This document shows, one piece after another, positions 26,028-36,900 of a stretch of DNA of 64,000 nucleotides. Below the pieces are notes generated by a model. That model saw only the letters and a list, made by a program, of their open reading frames with translations, did not search any database and was not told where the DNA came from. The translations under genes were made by a program, and so were the position numbers. Location of the stretch: contig JADIYW010000024.1 in NCBI GenBank assembly GCA_016705125.1, forward strand, positions 1 to 64,000. The letters run 5' to 3'. The stretch comes from Bacteroidota bacterium. Its GTDB lineage: Bacteria > Bacteroidota > Bacteroidia > Chitinophagales > JADIYW01. Each line of letters opens with the position of its first letter. Positions within the stretch are counted from its first letter, which is position 1.

Positions 26028-28193
26028 TTATAAATTTTCTTCTATATAATTTGTCATTAAAGAAAACAAATGCATCCTTGTTTTTCCTCCACTAATTGAA
26101 TGGTTTTTGTCGGGATAAGACATAAAATCGAACTGTTTTCCAGCTTCTATTAGTGCTTTTTGCAATTCAACGGTATTCTGAAAATGAACATTATCATCGG
26201 CCATACCATGGATTAACAGCAATTTTCCTTTCATCCTTTTTGCCCCATCTATCGGATTAAAATTATCATACCCACCTTCATTCTCTTTCATGGTTCCCAT
26301 ATACCGTTCACTATATACACTGTCGTAATATTTCCAATTGGAAACAGGTGCAACACTAATGGCCATTTTGAATTTTTCGGCTCCATAAAAAAGGCAATTT
26401 AAAGCCATAAATCCTCCATAACTCCATCCAAAAATTCCAATTCTTGTAGAATCGATAAATGGCAACTTGCCAAAGTATTGTGCTGCACCTATTTGGTCTT
26501 CCGTTTCGTATTTACCAAGATTTAAATAATTTATTTTTTTAAAATTAGCGCCCTTACCTCCCGAACCTCTATTATCAACACAAGCAATTATATATCCTTT
26601 TTGCGCCAAAACCTGAAACCATTGCTCGCGAAATCCACCCCATTCATTCAAAACTTCTTGCTTGCCAGGACCACCATAAACATAAAACAAAAGTGGGTAT
26701 TTTTTATTAGGATTAAAATTTGAAGGCTTTAAAATGTAGGCAGACAAACTTACTCCATTTACATTTATTTCCATAAACTCCCGTTTAGAAAATTCATTTC
26801 CAATTAATTTTACAAGTGGTTCATTGGTTTCAAGTGGTATTAATTTTGCACCATCAACTGAACATAAATTATATTGATTAGGCAATTTATCTGTTTCGTG
26901 ATTAGAAATAAAAAATGTGAAATTGGAATTAAAAACGGCATCATTACAACCCTCATTATCAGAAATCAATTTACTTTTTAATGTTTTTAAATTAATTCCA
27001 TAAACAAATCGCTCATAAATATTGCCTTCGTTCGATTGATAATATACCCAATTGTCTTTTGGATTTACACCATATATTTTCAAAACCTCCCAAGTTCCTG
27101 AAGTTATTTGATCCGTTTTAATGGAACCATTTTCAGTATTCAATAAATAAATATGATTAAACCCTTCCTTTTCGCTGGTAAATAAGAGTCTATTTTCATC
27201 CATTACCACCATTTTTGGTAGGTCAATATAAGTACTCGATTTCTCTTCATAAATTAAAACTTTATGATTCAAACTTGGATCAATTGCAAATAGTTTAAGA
27301 ATATTCTGCTTACGATTCAAAGCTGTAATAAGCACCTTATTGCCCATCCATTCAATTTTGGGCATATAAACATCACCATTTATTGGTGTTATCTCTTTTG
27401 TTTTCTTTGTTTTTATATCATATACAAAAGCCTTAATGGTTGAATTTTTTTCACCAACTTTCGGATATTTGAAAGTTTCAATTCGTGGATATAATTCATC
27501 AAAAAACGTAAACGAAAAATCAGGCACCAAAGATTCATCAAATTGCAAATAAGCTATCTTTTTCCCATCTGGCGACCAAGCATACAATTGCGTAACCTTA
27601 AATTCTTCCTCATATACCCAATCACTTGCACCATTAATGATTTCATTAGTTTTGCCATCAAAAGTTATTTGAACCTCTTTCCCGCTCAACAAATCTTTAT
27701 AAAAAATATTATTCGATCGAACAAAACTAATTTTGGAACCATCTGACGAAAAATCGGGATACATTTGCTTTCCATTTGAACTCAAAGGCACCACACTTTT
27801 TTTAATTGGGTTGACAATTAAAAAGTTGCTTCTATATGATTTTCTAAAAATTTGCTCTTTGTTGGTCGCCAAAAGCAATAATTTGTCATCGGGTGAAATA
27901 ATATAATTGTCTATTTTTTCTATTCCCACCTTCGACCAAGTTTCTAAGTTGTTTGTGCTCAACCAGGTTTCTATTTTTTTGCCATCCATAGTGTATTTGT
28001 TCCAATCAAATCCACCTTTATTATTGCCTTCTAGCGATAAATAGTTATTGGACTGATTAAAAAAATGAATGTCTTTTGGACTTTTGGCAACATATTTGTA
28101 CTTTAAAAAAACATCCTCTAAAAGCGGCTGTGCGAACAAATTTGATTGACAAATTAGAACAAAAATTAAAAAACAAGATGTGATTTTTTTCAT
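26028..28193 (-). CDS. S9 family peptidase, dipeptidyl-peptidase IV type
   Basis: A 721-residue exported serine peptidase that removes X-Pro or X-Ala dipeptides. After a signal peptide (FLIFVLICQSNLFAQ) comes an eight-bladed beta-propeller (about residues 30-460; EWMGNKVLITALNRKQN, the EE-containing YEEEFKVTQLYAWSPDGKKI) and then the alpha/beta-hydrolase domain. The catalytic Ser lies in GIFGWSYGGFM, the Asp in HGMADDNVHF and the His in YPDKNHSI. All three are present, so it should be active. It works in the periplasm or at the outer membrane in peptide use. It has its own -7 box at 28211-28218. Confidence 0.95.
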   Translation of the reverse strand: MKKITSCFLIFVLICQSNLFAQPLLEDVFLKYKYVAKSPKDIHFFNQSNNYLSLEGNNKGGFDWNKYTMDGKKIETWLSTNNLETWSKVGIEKIDNYIISPDDKLLLLATNKEQIFRKSYRSNFLIVNPIKKSVVPLSSNGKQMYPDFSSDGSKISFVRSNNIFYKDLLSGKEVQITFDGKTNEIINGASDWVYEEEFKVTQLYAWSPDGKKIAYLQFDESLVPDFSFTFFDELYPRIETFKYPKVGEKNSTIKAFVYDIKTKKTKEITPINGDVYMPKIEWMGNKVLITALNRKQNILKLFAIDPSLNHKVLIYEEKSSTYIDLPKMVVMDENRLLFTSEKEGFNHIYLLNTENGSIKTDQITSGTWEVLKIYGVNPKDNWVYYQSNEGNIYERFVYGINLKTLKSKLISDNEGCNDAVFNSNFTFFISNHETDKLPNQYNLCSVDGAKLIPLETNEPLVKLIGNEFSKREFMEINVNGVSLSAYILKPSNFNPNKKYPLLFYVYGGPGKQEVLNEWGGFREQWFQVLAQKGYIIACVDNRGSGGKGANFKKINYLNLGKYETEDQIGAAQYFGKLPFIDSTRIGIFGWSYGGFMALNCLFYGAEKFKMAISVAPVSNWKYYDSVYSERYMGTMKENEGGYDNFNPIDGAKRMKGKLLLIHGMADDNVHFQNTVELQKALIEAGKQFDFMSYPDKNHSISGGKTRMHLFSLMTNYIEENL

Positions 28194-28210
28194 ATTTTGA
28201 CAATTGATAA

Positions 28211-28218
28211 CAAAAATA
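28211..28218 (-). promoter_or_regulatory. -7 box (TATTTTTG) for the S9 peptidase
   Basis: A TAnnTTTG match on the minus strand, 17 bases before the ATG at 28193. Confidence 0.5.
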
Positions 28219-28274
28219 AGACCATAAATTCAATTCAAAATTATATTTTTACCCAAATCGTTAATTAAATAATT

Positions 28275-28961
28275 ATGCTTAGAAGATTAGCTTTAACTTT
28301 TACCCTATTAATTTCTTTCTTTATTTGCTCATTTAGTCAAGATCAAGAGGAAATTTACAAACCAATGGATACTCCTAATTCGGAACAGGAAGTTGTTGAC
28401 ACAGCGAAACAAAAACGAAACAAAGAAGACAAAAAATGGGATTGGAAGCAATTTAGAGTTGGGGGTAACTTTGGGATGCAATTTGGCAATGTAACTTATG
28501 TGGATATCTCTCCCACCTTTGGTTATTTTGTTATTCCTGAAAAATTACAAGTTGGAATTGGTACAAAATTTATTTATTACAATCAGCGTGGTGGTTCGTA
28601 TCTCGATCCAAATTCTGGCATAGTCTATAATTTACCTGACTATAAAGATGCCATTTATGGAGGTGGTATTTTTTCCAATTATACCATTTGGAGAGGCATA
28701 TTTGTACATGGCGAATATGAAATGGTGAGCAAACGACCGTATAATGCTATCCGATTTCCTGGCAAAAACCGCATAAACGTGGATGCGCTGCTATTAGGTG
28801 GTGGTTATAATCAACCTATTGGAAATGCTGGTAATTTCTATATCTCAGCATTAGTTGATGCGCTCAATAACGACGAATCAATATATACTGGTACTTTTGG
28901 GTCTTTTCCATTAATACTTAGAGTTGGTTTTGGATTCGGATTTGGCGGTGGGAATAGGTAA
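28275..28961 (+). CDS. outer-membrane beta-barrel-like hypothetical protein
   Basis: A 228-residue protein with signal peptide (LTFTLLISFFICSFSQ), an acidic-basic linker (KQKRNKEDKKWDWKQFRVGG) and about eight predicted amphipathic strands with Gly/aromatic pattern (FGYFVIPEKLQVGIGTKFIY; AIYGGGIFSNYTIWRGIFVH), ending in a strand FGFGFGGGNR. This pattern is common in Bacteroidota barrels of unknown role. A TATTTTTA near 28244 may be its -7 box. It is followed after 6 bases by a lipoprotein gene. Confidence 0.75.
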   Translation: MLRRLALTFTLLISFFICSFSQDQEEIYKPMDTPNSEQEVVDTAKQKRNKEDKKWDWKQFRVGGNFGMQFGNVTYVDISPTFGYFVIPEKLQVGIGTKFIYYNQRGGSYLDPNSGIVYNLPDYKDAIYGGGIFSNYTIWRGIFVHGEYEMVSKRPYNAIRFPGKNRINVDALLLGGGYNQPIGNAGNFYISALVDALNNDESIYTGTFGSFPLILRVGFGFGFGGGNR

Positions 28962-28967
28962 GAGATA

Positions 28968-29405
28968 ATGGTTATAAAAAAAATTTATCTTAGTTTGTTT
29001 TTATTGCTTTTAGTTTGTTGCAATACCAAGAAAAAAGAAAAAACGTTTTCCAATATTCCCCAAAAAAAAGAAAAAAAGATAGTTTCAGAAAATTTATTTG
29101 ACACCATAAAGGTGGTGGGAAAAATAACCGATATAGCTTATGGATATTGTGGAGTGTTTTGTACCGGAGGAATGATTGAAGTTAAAATAGATACCCAGAA
29201 AACAAAACATGTTGATGATACTCTATATATTATAACGGCTTGCATGAGTCAAGATGTAAAAAAAGACACCAAAATAAATGTAATTGCAACAAGGTTAAAA
29301 ATTACTGATAGCGCTTGTTATTATTTAAATTTTTCGAAAATTGATACGATTTTTCATGATTATTTAAAACTTGACGAAATTGAATCAAGAAAAATTGGTA
29401 ATTAA
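28968..29405 (+). CDS. hypothetical lipoprotein
   Basis: A 145-residue protein with a lipoprotein signal: SLFLLLLVCC with the lipid-modified Cys near residue 17 or 18, then a Lys-rich linker. The mature part is one small beta-rich domain with four further Cys (YGYCGVFCTGGMIEVKID, TACMSQDV, SACYYLNF). I do not recognise a family. It starts 6 bases after the preceding barrel gene and is probably in its operon. Confidence 0.7.
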   Translation: MVIKKIYLSLFLLLLVCCNTKKKEKTFSNIPQKKEKKIVSENLFDTIKVVGKITDIAYGYCGVFCTGGMIEVKIDTQKTKHVDDTLYIITACMSQDVKKDTKINVIATRLKITDSACYYLNFSKIDTIFHDYLKLDEIESRKIGN

Positions 29406-29476
29406 AAAAGTCTTTTAAAGGTATAGTTTTTATTAGTTATACTTTCTTTTTTCTTATTTTTACAAAAAAAAATACT

Positions 29477-30157
29477 ATGAAAAAAATAGCTTTTATTGCA
29501 TGCCTCTTTTTATGTGCCACAAATGTTTTTGCTGGCGGAAAAGACAAATTCCAGTTTGGCGTTAAAGTAGGCTTAAACCTGGCTGACCAAAATTTTACTG
29601 GAAAAAAAGAATTTGACCAAGCCAACGAGGGAAGTTGGAATTTATTGCCTGGTTTTACGTTGGGATTTATCGGAGAAATTCCTTTAGCTTCATTTCTAGA
29701 AATTAGATTAGAGTCCATTTTTGCTTCACAAGGACGTCAATTTTCTTATAAATTAGACAAAAACAATTGGGAGAAAAATTCAATTGCTTACGGCTATGTC
29801 CAATTTCCAGTTTTACTTAGAGGGCAATTTGGTAACGAAAAAATAAGAGGTTTTGTACATGCTGGCCCGCAAATATCTGTTGGTGTAATTGGACTTTATC
29901 GCGATAAATTCAAAATTGATGGCACTCGTGATTCAGAAACGGAGACATTTAATTTTAAAGAAGAAGATTTAAACAGACTAGATGTAGGCATAGGTGGTGG
30001 AGCGGGTATTGAATTCAAAAGATCTGGTTTTGAAATAGAAGTACGTTATTATAAAGGCTTTACCGACATAGTGGATTATGGCGATGGAGAACGTCCTGAT
30101 GGTGTAAGCAAGTTTACCAACTCAGGTATTAGTGTAAATTTAGGATTCAAATTCTAA
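29477..30157 (+). CDS. PorT-like outer-membrane beta-barrel protein
   Basis: A 226-residue exported barrel of the PorT/OMP_b-brl family. The signal peptide (AFIACLFLCATNVFAG) is followed by FGVKVGLNLADQNFTG and then strands with the family's spacing (LGFIGEIPLASFLEIRLESI; YVQFPVLLRGQFG; GFVHAGPQISVGVIG; IGGGAGIEFKRSGFEIEVRY) and a final aromatic residue (NLGFKF), as required for barrel assembly. The name does not imply a role in T9SS; members are diverse. A hairpin at 30164-30184 follows. Confidence 0.85.
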   Translation: MKKIAFIACLFLCATNVFAGGKDKFQFGVKVGLNLADQNFTGKKEFDQANEGSWNLLPGFTLGFIGEIPLASFLEIRLESIFASQGRQFSYKLDKNNWEKNSIAYGYVQFPVLLRGQFGNEKIRGFVHAGPQISVGVIGLYRDKFKIDGTRDSETETFNFKEEDLNRLDVGIGGGAGIEFKRSGFEIEVRYYKGFTDIVDYGDGERPDGVSKFTNSGISVNLGFKF

Positions 30158-30163
30158 AAGAAA

Positions 30164-30184
30164 GCATCTTTTGTTGAAAGATGC
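30164..30184 (+). terminator. probable terminator after the PorT-like gene
   Basis: GCATCTTT pairs with AAAGATGC around TGTTG; the T run after it is weak and broken. Confidence 0.5.
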
Positions 30185-30196
30185 CTTTAGATTTAT

Positions 30197-30273
<77 letters not shown>

Positions 30274-30287
30274 ATTTTTTGGAATTG

Positions 30288-30295
30288 CAAAAATA
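30288..30295 (-). promoter_or_regulatory. -7 box (TATTTTTG) for tRNA-Pro(GGG)
   Basis: A TAnnTTTG match 14 bases before the mature 5' end of the tRNA. Confidence 0.5.
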
Positions 30296-30436
30296 TAAAT
30301 TCTTAGAATTAAAATATTTTTTTTCAGATTTTATTGGCTAAGAATTTCCAAGTAAAAAATTTTTTATAATTTATACAGTTTGTTATAATAAAAAGAGAAC
30401 TTTAATACCAAATATAACTACAATTGGTATAAATTA

Positions 30437-32512
30437 TCATCCAAATTTCATTTTTTGAATCCTTACCGCGTTTAAAATAGCTAATAATGCTACACCAACA
30501 TCGGCAAATACAGCTTCCCACATAGTTGCTAAACCACCTGCACCTAAAATAAGAACAATGGCTTTAACAACAAATGCAAGTATGATATTTTGCCAAACAA
30601 TTTTTTTAGTTTGTTTGCCTATATTTATTGCCATTGGAATTTTATGGGGCTTATCATCTTGAATAACAACATCAGCAGTTTCTATGGTAGCATCGCTTCC
30701 TAATCCACCCATTGCAATACCTACATTGCTTAAAGCTACAACTGGCGCATCGTTTACACCATCGCCGACAAAGGCTACTATTTCATTTTTTGCAATGATT
30801 TCTTTTACTTTATTTACTTTGTCTTCGGGCAATAAATCACCAAAGGAATTTGTAATACCTAATTTTTCAGCTACAAATTTTACAACCGTACTTTTATCTC
30901 CACTAAGCATCATGGTTTTTACATTCAAGGCTTTTAGTCTATCAATAGTTGTTTGAGCCTCTTCTTTAATATTGTCGGCAATGGTTAAATAACCCACAAA
31001 TTTCTTATGGTAGGCAATTGCAATTAGTGTATAAACTATTTTAGTTGGGTCCAAATCATAGCTAATACTAAATTTATCCATTAGCTTAAAATTACCAACT
31101 ATTAATTCTTTTCCATTTATATTGGCTTTCAAACCGTGTCCTGATATTTCTTCAACATTTTCAAGCTTAATATTGTAATCTACTTTGCCAACATATTGAT
31201 GAATGGCTGTTGCAACTGGGTGTGTGCTTTGGCTTTCAAGAGCATTTACCATTTGCAATATTTCATTTTTATCAAACTCAGATTTAATAATTACTTCCTG
31301 TACTTTAAAAACCCCTTCGGTCATAGTCCCCGTTTTATCCATTACAACATTTTGAATATTGGCAATAATATCTAAAAAATTTGACCCTTTAAATAAAATT
31401 CCATTTTTACTAGCTGCACCAATTCCTCCAAAATAACCTAATGGAATACTGATAACTAATGCACATGGACAGGAGATTACCAAGAAAACTAATGCTCTAT
31501 AAATCCAGTCATTAATGTTAAATGTTGAATGATTAATGTTTAATAAATCAATTTGAAAGTAACTAAATAAGAATGGAATCACTACAATAAGTGAAGCCAA
31601 TAGAACTACAATCGGGGTATAAATTTTTGCAAATTTTCTGATGAATAATTCGGTTGGGGCTTTTTGTGCTGTGGCGTTTTGTACCAATTCTAAAATTTTG
31701 CTCAACTTGCTGTCGGTATAAGCCGTAGTTACTTTTACTTGTGCAACGGTGTTTAAGTTAATCATTCCTGCCAAAACAGTTTCGCCTTTTTCTTTGGTAT
31801 CGGGCTTACTTTCGCCTGTAAGTGCAGATGTGTTAAATGATGCAGTTTCTGACAATAATTCACCATCCAAACCTAATTTTTCACCTGATTTTAGCTGAAT
31901 AATATCGCCAATTTGTACGGCTTCGGCTCTTATTGTTTGGGCTTGATTGTTATTTAAAATGGTTACTTCGTCTGGTCGTTGGTCAAGCAAACTTTTAATA
32001 TTTGCTTTGGCTCTTTTTACTGCCAAAGTTTGAAAAACCTCGCCAACAGCATAAAAAAGCATTACTGCAACGCCTTCGGGATATTCGCCAATGGCAAAAG
32101 CACCAACGGTGGCAATTGTCATTAACAAAAATTCAGAGAATATTTCGCCTTTACCGATACTTGTAATTGCTTCTTTTATTACTGGAAAACCTACTGGCAA
32201 ATATGCAACGGCATACCAAATAATGCGTACCCAACCTGTAAACCAAGTTTGAGGAAAATAATTGTCTAATCCAATAGCCAAAAGCAATAAAACTAAGCTA
32301 ATAATGGCAGGTAAAAACATTTTAAATGTACTTTCATTTCCACCCGAATGGTCATGTCCATCATCATCGCTGTGTTCCTCGTGGTTATGTCCGTCATGTT
32401 CAGAATGGCTTTTTTTTAACAATTCAGATGCTCCTGCTTTGTTATAGATTTTTTCTTCTTGGGTACAACAAAGTTGTTTACCTTGTGCATCGTATTTATG
32501 TTGATGTTCCAT
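30437..32512 (-). CDS. heavy-metal P1B-type ATPase (Zn/Cd/Co/Pb efflux)
   Basis: A 691-residue inner-membrane pump. In place of an HMA metal-binding domain the N-terminus has a Cys pair (QLCCTQEE) and a His/Asp-rich stretch (residues 35-59). The transmembrane CPC motif is in ISCPCALVISIPLGYFGGIG, the phosphorylated Asp in DKTGTMTEG, and the hinge in GDGVNDAPV; TGES is in SALTGESKPD. CPC plus the His-rich start points to zinc-type substrates (ZntA/CadA group). An in-frame AT-rich insert (31510-31538) lengthens the loop before the sixth helix. It is last in the efflux operon, starting 21 bases after czcB. Confidence 0.95.
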   Translation of the reverse strand: MEHQHKYDAQGKQLCCTQEEKIYNKAGASELLKKSHSEHDGHNHEEHSDDDGHDHSGGNESTFKMFLPAIISLVLLLLAIGLDNYFPQTWFTGWVRIIWYAVAYLPVGFPVIKEAITSIGKGEIFSEFLLMTIATVGAFAIGEYPEGVAVMLFYAVGEVFQTLAVKRAKANIKSLLDQRPDEVTILNNNQAQTIRAEAVQIGDIIQLKSGEKLGLDGELLSETASFNTSALTGESKPDTKEKGETVLAGMINLNTVAQVKVTTAYTDSKLSKILELVQNATAQKAPTELFIRKFAKIYTPIVVLLASLIVVIPFLFSYFQIDLLNINHSTFNINDWIYRALVFLVISCPCALVISIPLGYFGGIGAASKNGILFKGSNFLDIIANIQNVVMDKTGTMTEGVFKVQEVIIKSEFDKNEILQMVNALESQSTHPVATAIHQYVGKVDYNIKLENVEEISGHGLKANINGKELIVGNFKLMDKFSISYDLDPTKIVYTLIAIAYHKKFVGYLTIADNIKEEAQTTIDRLKALNVKTMMLSGDKSTVVKFVAEKLGITNSFGDLLPEDKVNKVKEIIAKNEIVAFVGDGVNDAPVVALSNVGIAMGGLGSDATIETADVVIQDDKPHKIPMAINIGKQTKKIVWQNIILAFVVKAIVLILGAGGLATMWEAVFADVGVALLAILNAVRIQKMKFG
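31510..31538. repeat. small inverted repeat inside the metal ATPase gene
   Basis: CATTAAT and ATTAATG enclose 15 bases; in frame this region encodes part of an extra Asn/Ile-rich loop (LLNINHSTFNIND). Confidence 0.5.
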
Positions 32513-32532
32513 TTTTAAATTATTGTTTTGTT

Positions 32533-33891
32533 TTAATGTGAATGTCCTTCTCCTTTATTAGTCAATTTTGCATTTACAAAAAATGCTCCTTTGGTTACAA
32601 TTTTTGCTCCTGCTGGAATATCGGTTACAAAGGTTACGGCTGTGTAACCCATATTAGAAAAGCCTTTTACCACTTCTATTTTTTCAAAGTTGGTCATGGT
32701 TTCTTTTTCTACATTATGCGTTTCGTCTTCTTTGTGTTTATGTTCATCGGCTTCGGCTGTGCTTCCGTGTTCGTGTCCGTGTTCGTCTGCACCTTCTTCT
32801 TCGTGGTGTTCTTCGGGTTTTTTATCGGTTACTACAAATACAAAATATTTTCCATCAGCTTCTACAATAGCATCGGTTGGTACTGCTGGGGCAGTAACAT
32901 TATTCAAACTCACTATGGCAGTAATATTCATTCCGTCAATCAAGCCAGTTTTATTGCCTTGTACTATAGCGTGAACAGCAACAGTTTTACTATCATCTTC
33001 AAATGAAGAACCTATTGCATATATTTTAGCATTATAGTCTTCAACTGCATTATTTGTTATTCTAAAATGAATGGTTTGCCCTACTGTAAGCATGGGTAAA
33101 TCTTTTTCAAAAACATTAAGGTCTAAATGTAAACTGCCATTGTCAACAATTTCTACAACAGGTGAAGACACATCTACATACGAACCAATTTTTGCAAATA
33201 CGTTGCTAACAGTACCGCCAATAGGACTTGTAACTACCAATATCGATTTTAAATTTTCGTTACTTACGCTATTGGGGTTAATGCCCATTAGCTGTATTTG
33301 CTGTTGTAAAGAAGCTTTACGAGTTCGCAAACCATTCAATTCGGCTGTGGCACTTTGTAGGTTTTTCTTCGCTCCTGCATTGCCTTCGTTGAGTTCTTTT
33401 TGCCTTGCTAATTCTTGTTCTGCAAACGTAATTTTACTTGCCGTACTCAAATATTCTTCTTGCAGTTGGATAAATTGAGGATTGGCAATCGTAGCTATTA
33501 CTTGTCCTTTTTTTACATAAGAACCTGTTTGTACATTAATCGTTTTTATTACACCACCATATAATGAAGTGGCATTGGCTTTATTATTGTTTGGTACTTT
33601 TAAATTGCCATTTACTTTGAGTGTGGCTGTGAGTTGTTTTTGCTCAACTGTGCCTAATTGTATGCCTACCGTTTTTATTTGTTCGGCTGTGAGTGAAGCA
33701 ATGGTTGGTTCCGCTTCTTCGTGGTGTTCTTCTGCTTTTGTTTCAGTTGTACCGTGGTCGTGCCCGTCACCTTCTTTGTGATTGTGACAAGAAGAGAATA
33801 AAATGGTTAATGATAGAATGATTGATAATAAATAGGATTTAAAATTTTTATCATTAAAAATTGGAAATTGGAAATTATATATTGATTTCAT
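32533..33891 (-). CDS. czcB: RND efflux periplasmic adaptor, CzcB-like
   Basis: A 452-residue membrane-fusion protein that links the CzcA pump to its outer-membrane channel. The N-terminus carries a lipobox (LTILFSSC) and two His/Glu-rich segments: one right after the Cys (HNHKEGDGHDHG) and one near residues 365-400 (EHHEEEGADEHGHEHG). Between are the biotinyl-lipoyl halves (GGVIKTINVQTGSYVKKGQV; VVTSPIGGTVSNVFAKIGSY), a coiled-coil hairpin (about 150-200) and a beta-barrel. The His segments suggest zinc-class metal capture. It starts 11 bases after the czcA stop. Confidence 0.93.
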   Translation of the reverse strand: MKSIYNFQFPIFNDKNFKSYLLSIILSLTILFSSCHNHKEGDGHDHGTTETKAEEHHEEAEPTIASLTAEQIKTVGIQLGTVEQKQLTATLKVNGNLKVPNNNKANATSLYGGVIKTINVQTGSYVKKGQVIATIANPQFIQLQEEYLSTASKITFAEQELARQKELNEGNAGAKKNLQSATAELNGLRTRKASLQQQIQLMGINPNSVSNENLKSILVVTSPIGGTVSNVFAKIGSYVDVSSPVVEIVDNGSLHLDLNVFEKDLPMLTVGQTIHFRITNNAVEDYNAKIYAIGSSFEDDSKTVAVHAIVQGNKTGLIDGMNITAIVSLNNVTAPAVPTDAIVEADGKYFVFVVTDKKPEEHHEEEGADEHGHEHGSTAEADEHKHKEDETHNVEKETMTNFEKIEVVKGFSNMGYTAVTFVTDIPAGAKIVTKGAFFVNAKLTNKGEGHSH

Positions 33892-33902
33892 TGTGTGAAA
33901 AT

Positions 33903-36900
33903 TTATTTATTGATTAAAAAATTAATGTTTGTAACGGTTTGATTTATTTGTTGAATGGCTTGTAAGTACTTTAATTGTACATCGGTTGCTGTTTGCAAAG
34001 CATACAAATATTCTACATAGTTTATTTCGCCAGTAGTATAACCCAATTGAGCAGATTTGATAATTTCATCTGCATTGGGCAAAGCGTTTTCTACATAATA
34101 TTGGTATTGTTTTACATCTTGTTCGTATTGCGATAAGATATTTTGCAACTGCGTTTTCATTTGGCTTTTTTGATAATCAGCCATAGCCTCGGCACTTTGC
34201 TTTTGATAGTCCAAACTTTTTATTTTGGCTTTGGTAGCCCCAAAAGTTAAAGGAATAGCAACACCAATATTTACAACGTGAAAGCGATTAGTTCCTCCAA
34301 AATATTTTTCTTGATTATCAATAGTTTGAAAACCAATTAAAGATTGATTGGAATAACCCAATTTGAAATCAGGCATACCTTGTGCTTTTTCTACTTTTTT
34401 AGTTTGTTCTAAAATGGTAGCTTGTTGGTACAAGGCTTGAATACCGGGATGGTTGGCAATGGTTGAACTATCCAATAAAGTGCTTATTTGCAAAGGTTGG
34501 TATTTATCGGCTTGTTTAATTTCAATACTTTCATTTGAATGAAGTAGGGTTTTAAAATTTGCCAAAGCATTTTCAAGATAAATTTCATTTTGCTGATACA
34601 ATAATTTGATTTCACCCTGCTTGGTTTCGGCTGTACTAATTTCAATTTTTTTAGTATCGCCTGTTTTGTATCGCAACTTGGCTAAACGTATAAATTCAAT
34701 ATACAAACTATCTAAATACTGCAATTTGATTTTATTGTATTGCAAATATTGAATTTGATAAAAATAGCTTCGCACTTGGCTTTTGAGTTCATTGATAGAA
34801 ATTTGTTGTTGCCATTCTTTGCCTTTAATCTCTGCATTTATTAATTCTTTTTTTGCTCCAAACAAAGTAGGAAAAGGTATCGTTTGCGACAATTGAAAGG
34901 CATTATCAAATTTGATGCTATTGTATTGCCCTAATTGTGCATTAAAATCCATTTTTGGCAATTCATTGGCTGTTTTTTTCAAACTTTTTGTTGCTTCTAC
35001 ATCTAAACCTTTTGCTTTTATTGACTGGTTATTTTGTAAAGCAATATTTATGGCTTCATCAACTGTACTAATTTGAGTTTGTGCATTTAAGTTTATTGTT
35101 GAAAATAAAAACAATAAAACAGAGGCTGTAATAATGGGTTTCACTTTTGGTTTTCTTTTTAATTTAATTTTAGAATTGAAAATGATGTAAAGCAATGGCA
35201 ATACAAAAAGCGTAAGGAAAGTAGCCGTGATTAATCCTCCAATTACAACTGTGGCTAATGGTTTTTGCACTTCTGCACCTGCACTACTGCTTAATGCCAT
35301 TGGCAGAAAACCTAAGCTGGCAACAGTGGCCGTCATTAGTACTGGTCGTAACCTAATTTTTGTACCTTCTATTACTCGTTTTATTACATCTGTCCAACCT
35401 TCTTTTTCTAATTGATTGAAAGTGCCGATGAGTACAATGCCATTTAAAACAGCTACACCAAATAAAGCAATAAAACCGATACCTGCACTTATGCTAAATG
35501 GCATTCCACGAAGTAATAAGGCAAACACACCTCCAATAGCACTCATGGGGATAGCCGTAAAAATTAGACTGGCTTGTTTCATTGATGAAAATGTAAAATA
35601 GAGCAACATAAAAATTAAAAGTAGCGAAATAGGAACAGCAATCATCAATCGCTGACTGGCTTTTTGCAAGTTTTCAAAAGTGCCACCATAGGTAAAATAA
35701 TAACCACTTGGCAATTTTATATCCGTATTTAACTTGGCTTGAATGTCTTTTACAACACTTTCTACATCTCTACCTTTTACATTAAAGCCTACTACTACTC
35801 TTCGTTTTCCTGCTTCACGACTTATTTGTGCAGGACCTAATTTATAAGCAATATTGGCTACTTGTGAAAGGGGGATTTGATTGCCTGTTTGGGTAGGTAT
35901 CATCAAATTATTTACATCTTCAATACTACTTCTGTACGTACTATCCAAGCGAACCACCATATCAAATTTTCGTTCGTTTTCATAAACTACACCAGTGCTT
36001 TTTCCTGCAAAGGCAGTACTTACAATATCGTTTACTTCTTCAATATTTAAACCATAATTGGCAATGCGTAATCTATCGTATTCAATATTTATTTGTGGCA
36101 ATCCTGCTACTCTTTCTACAGATGGAGAGGTGGCGCCTTCAACTGTTTGCACTATTTTGCCAATCTGATTTGCATATAACAAAAGGCTATCCATATTTTC
36201 ACCAAATACTTTTACGGCTACATCTTGCCTAATACCAGTCATCAGTTCATTAAAACGCATTTGAATGGGTTGGTTTTTTTCAAAAAATACCCCAGGAATG
36301 GCTTCTAATTTTTCGTTGATTTCATCGGCTAATTCATTGTATGATTTATCATTTTTCCACTCTTTTTGAGGTTTTAAGATAATCATCATATCTGTGGCTT
36401 CGGGTGGCATTGGGTCAGTAGGTACTTCGGCACTGCCTGTTTTGCCTACTACCATTTTAACTTCATCAAATTGCTTGATAATTCTACTGGCTTGCATAGA
36501 AGTTTCAATGCTTTGACTTAGTGAACTGCCTTGTGGCAAAATGCAATGAAAAGCAAAATCGCCTTCGGCTAATGTGGGTATAAATTCGCCTCCCATTCTT
36601 GAAAATAATAATAGACTAATGGCAAAAAGAGCCACCGTACCACTCACCAACCAATATTTTAGTTGAATAGCTTTTTGTAGTAAAGGCTGATAAATTCTTT
36701 GGAAAAAATCCATCATTTTGTCCGAGAATGTTTTGTTGTGATTGATTGTTTTTGGTAAAAACAAGGCACACATCATTGGGATATAAGTCAAAGACAAAAT
36801 CAACGCCCCTACGATAGCAAAACCAACGGTCATCGCCATTGGACTAAACATTTTACCTTCAATACCAGTTAAAGTAAGAATAGGAATGTAAACAATAAGT

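Noticed and set aside
32542..33006. Plus-strand frame opposite czcB
   Set aside because: It is an antisense shadow made of Phe, Cys and Tyr from the His-rich codons on the other strand.
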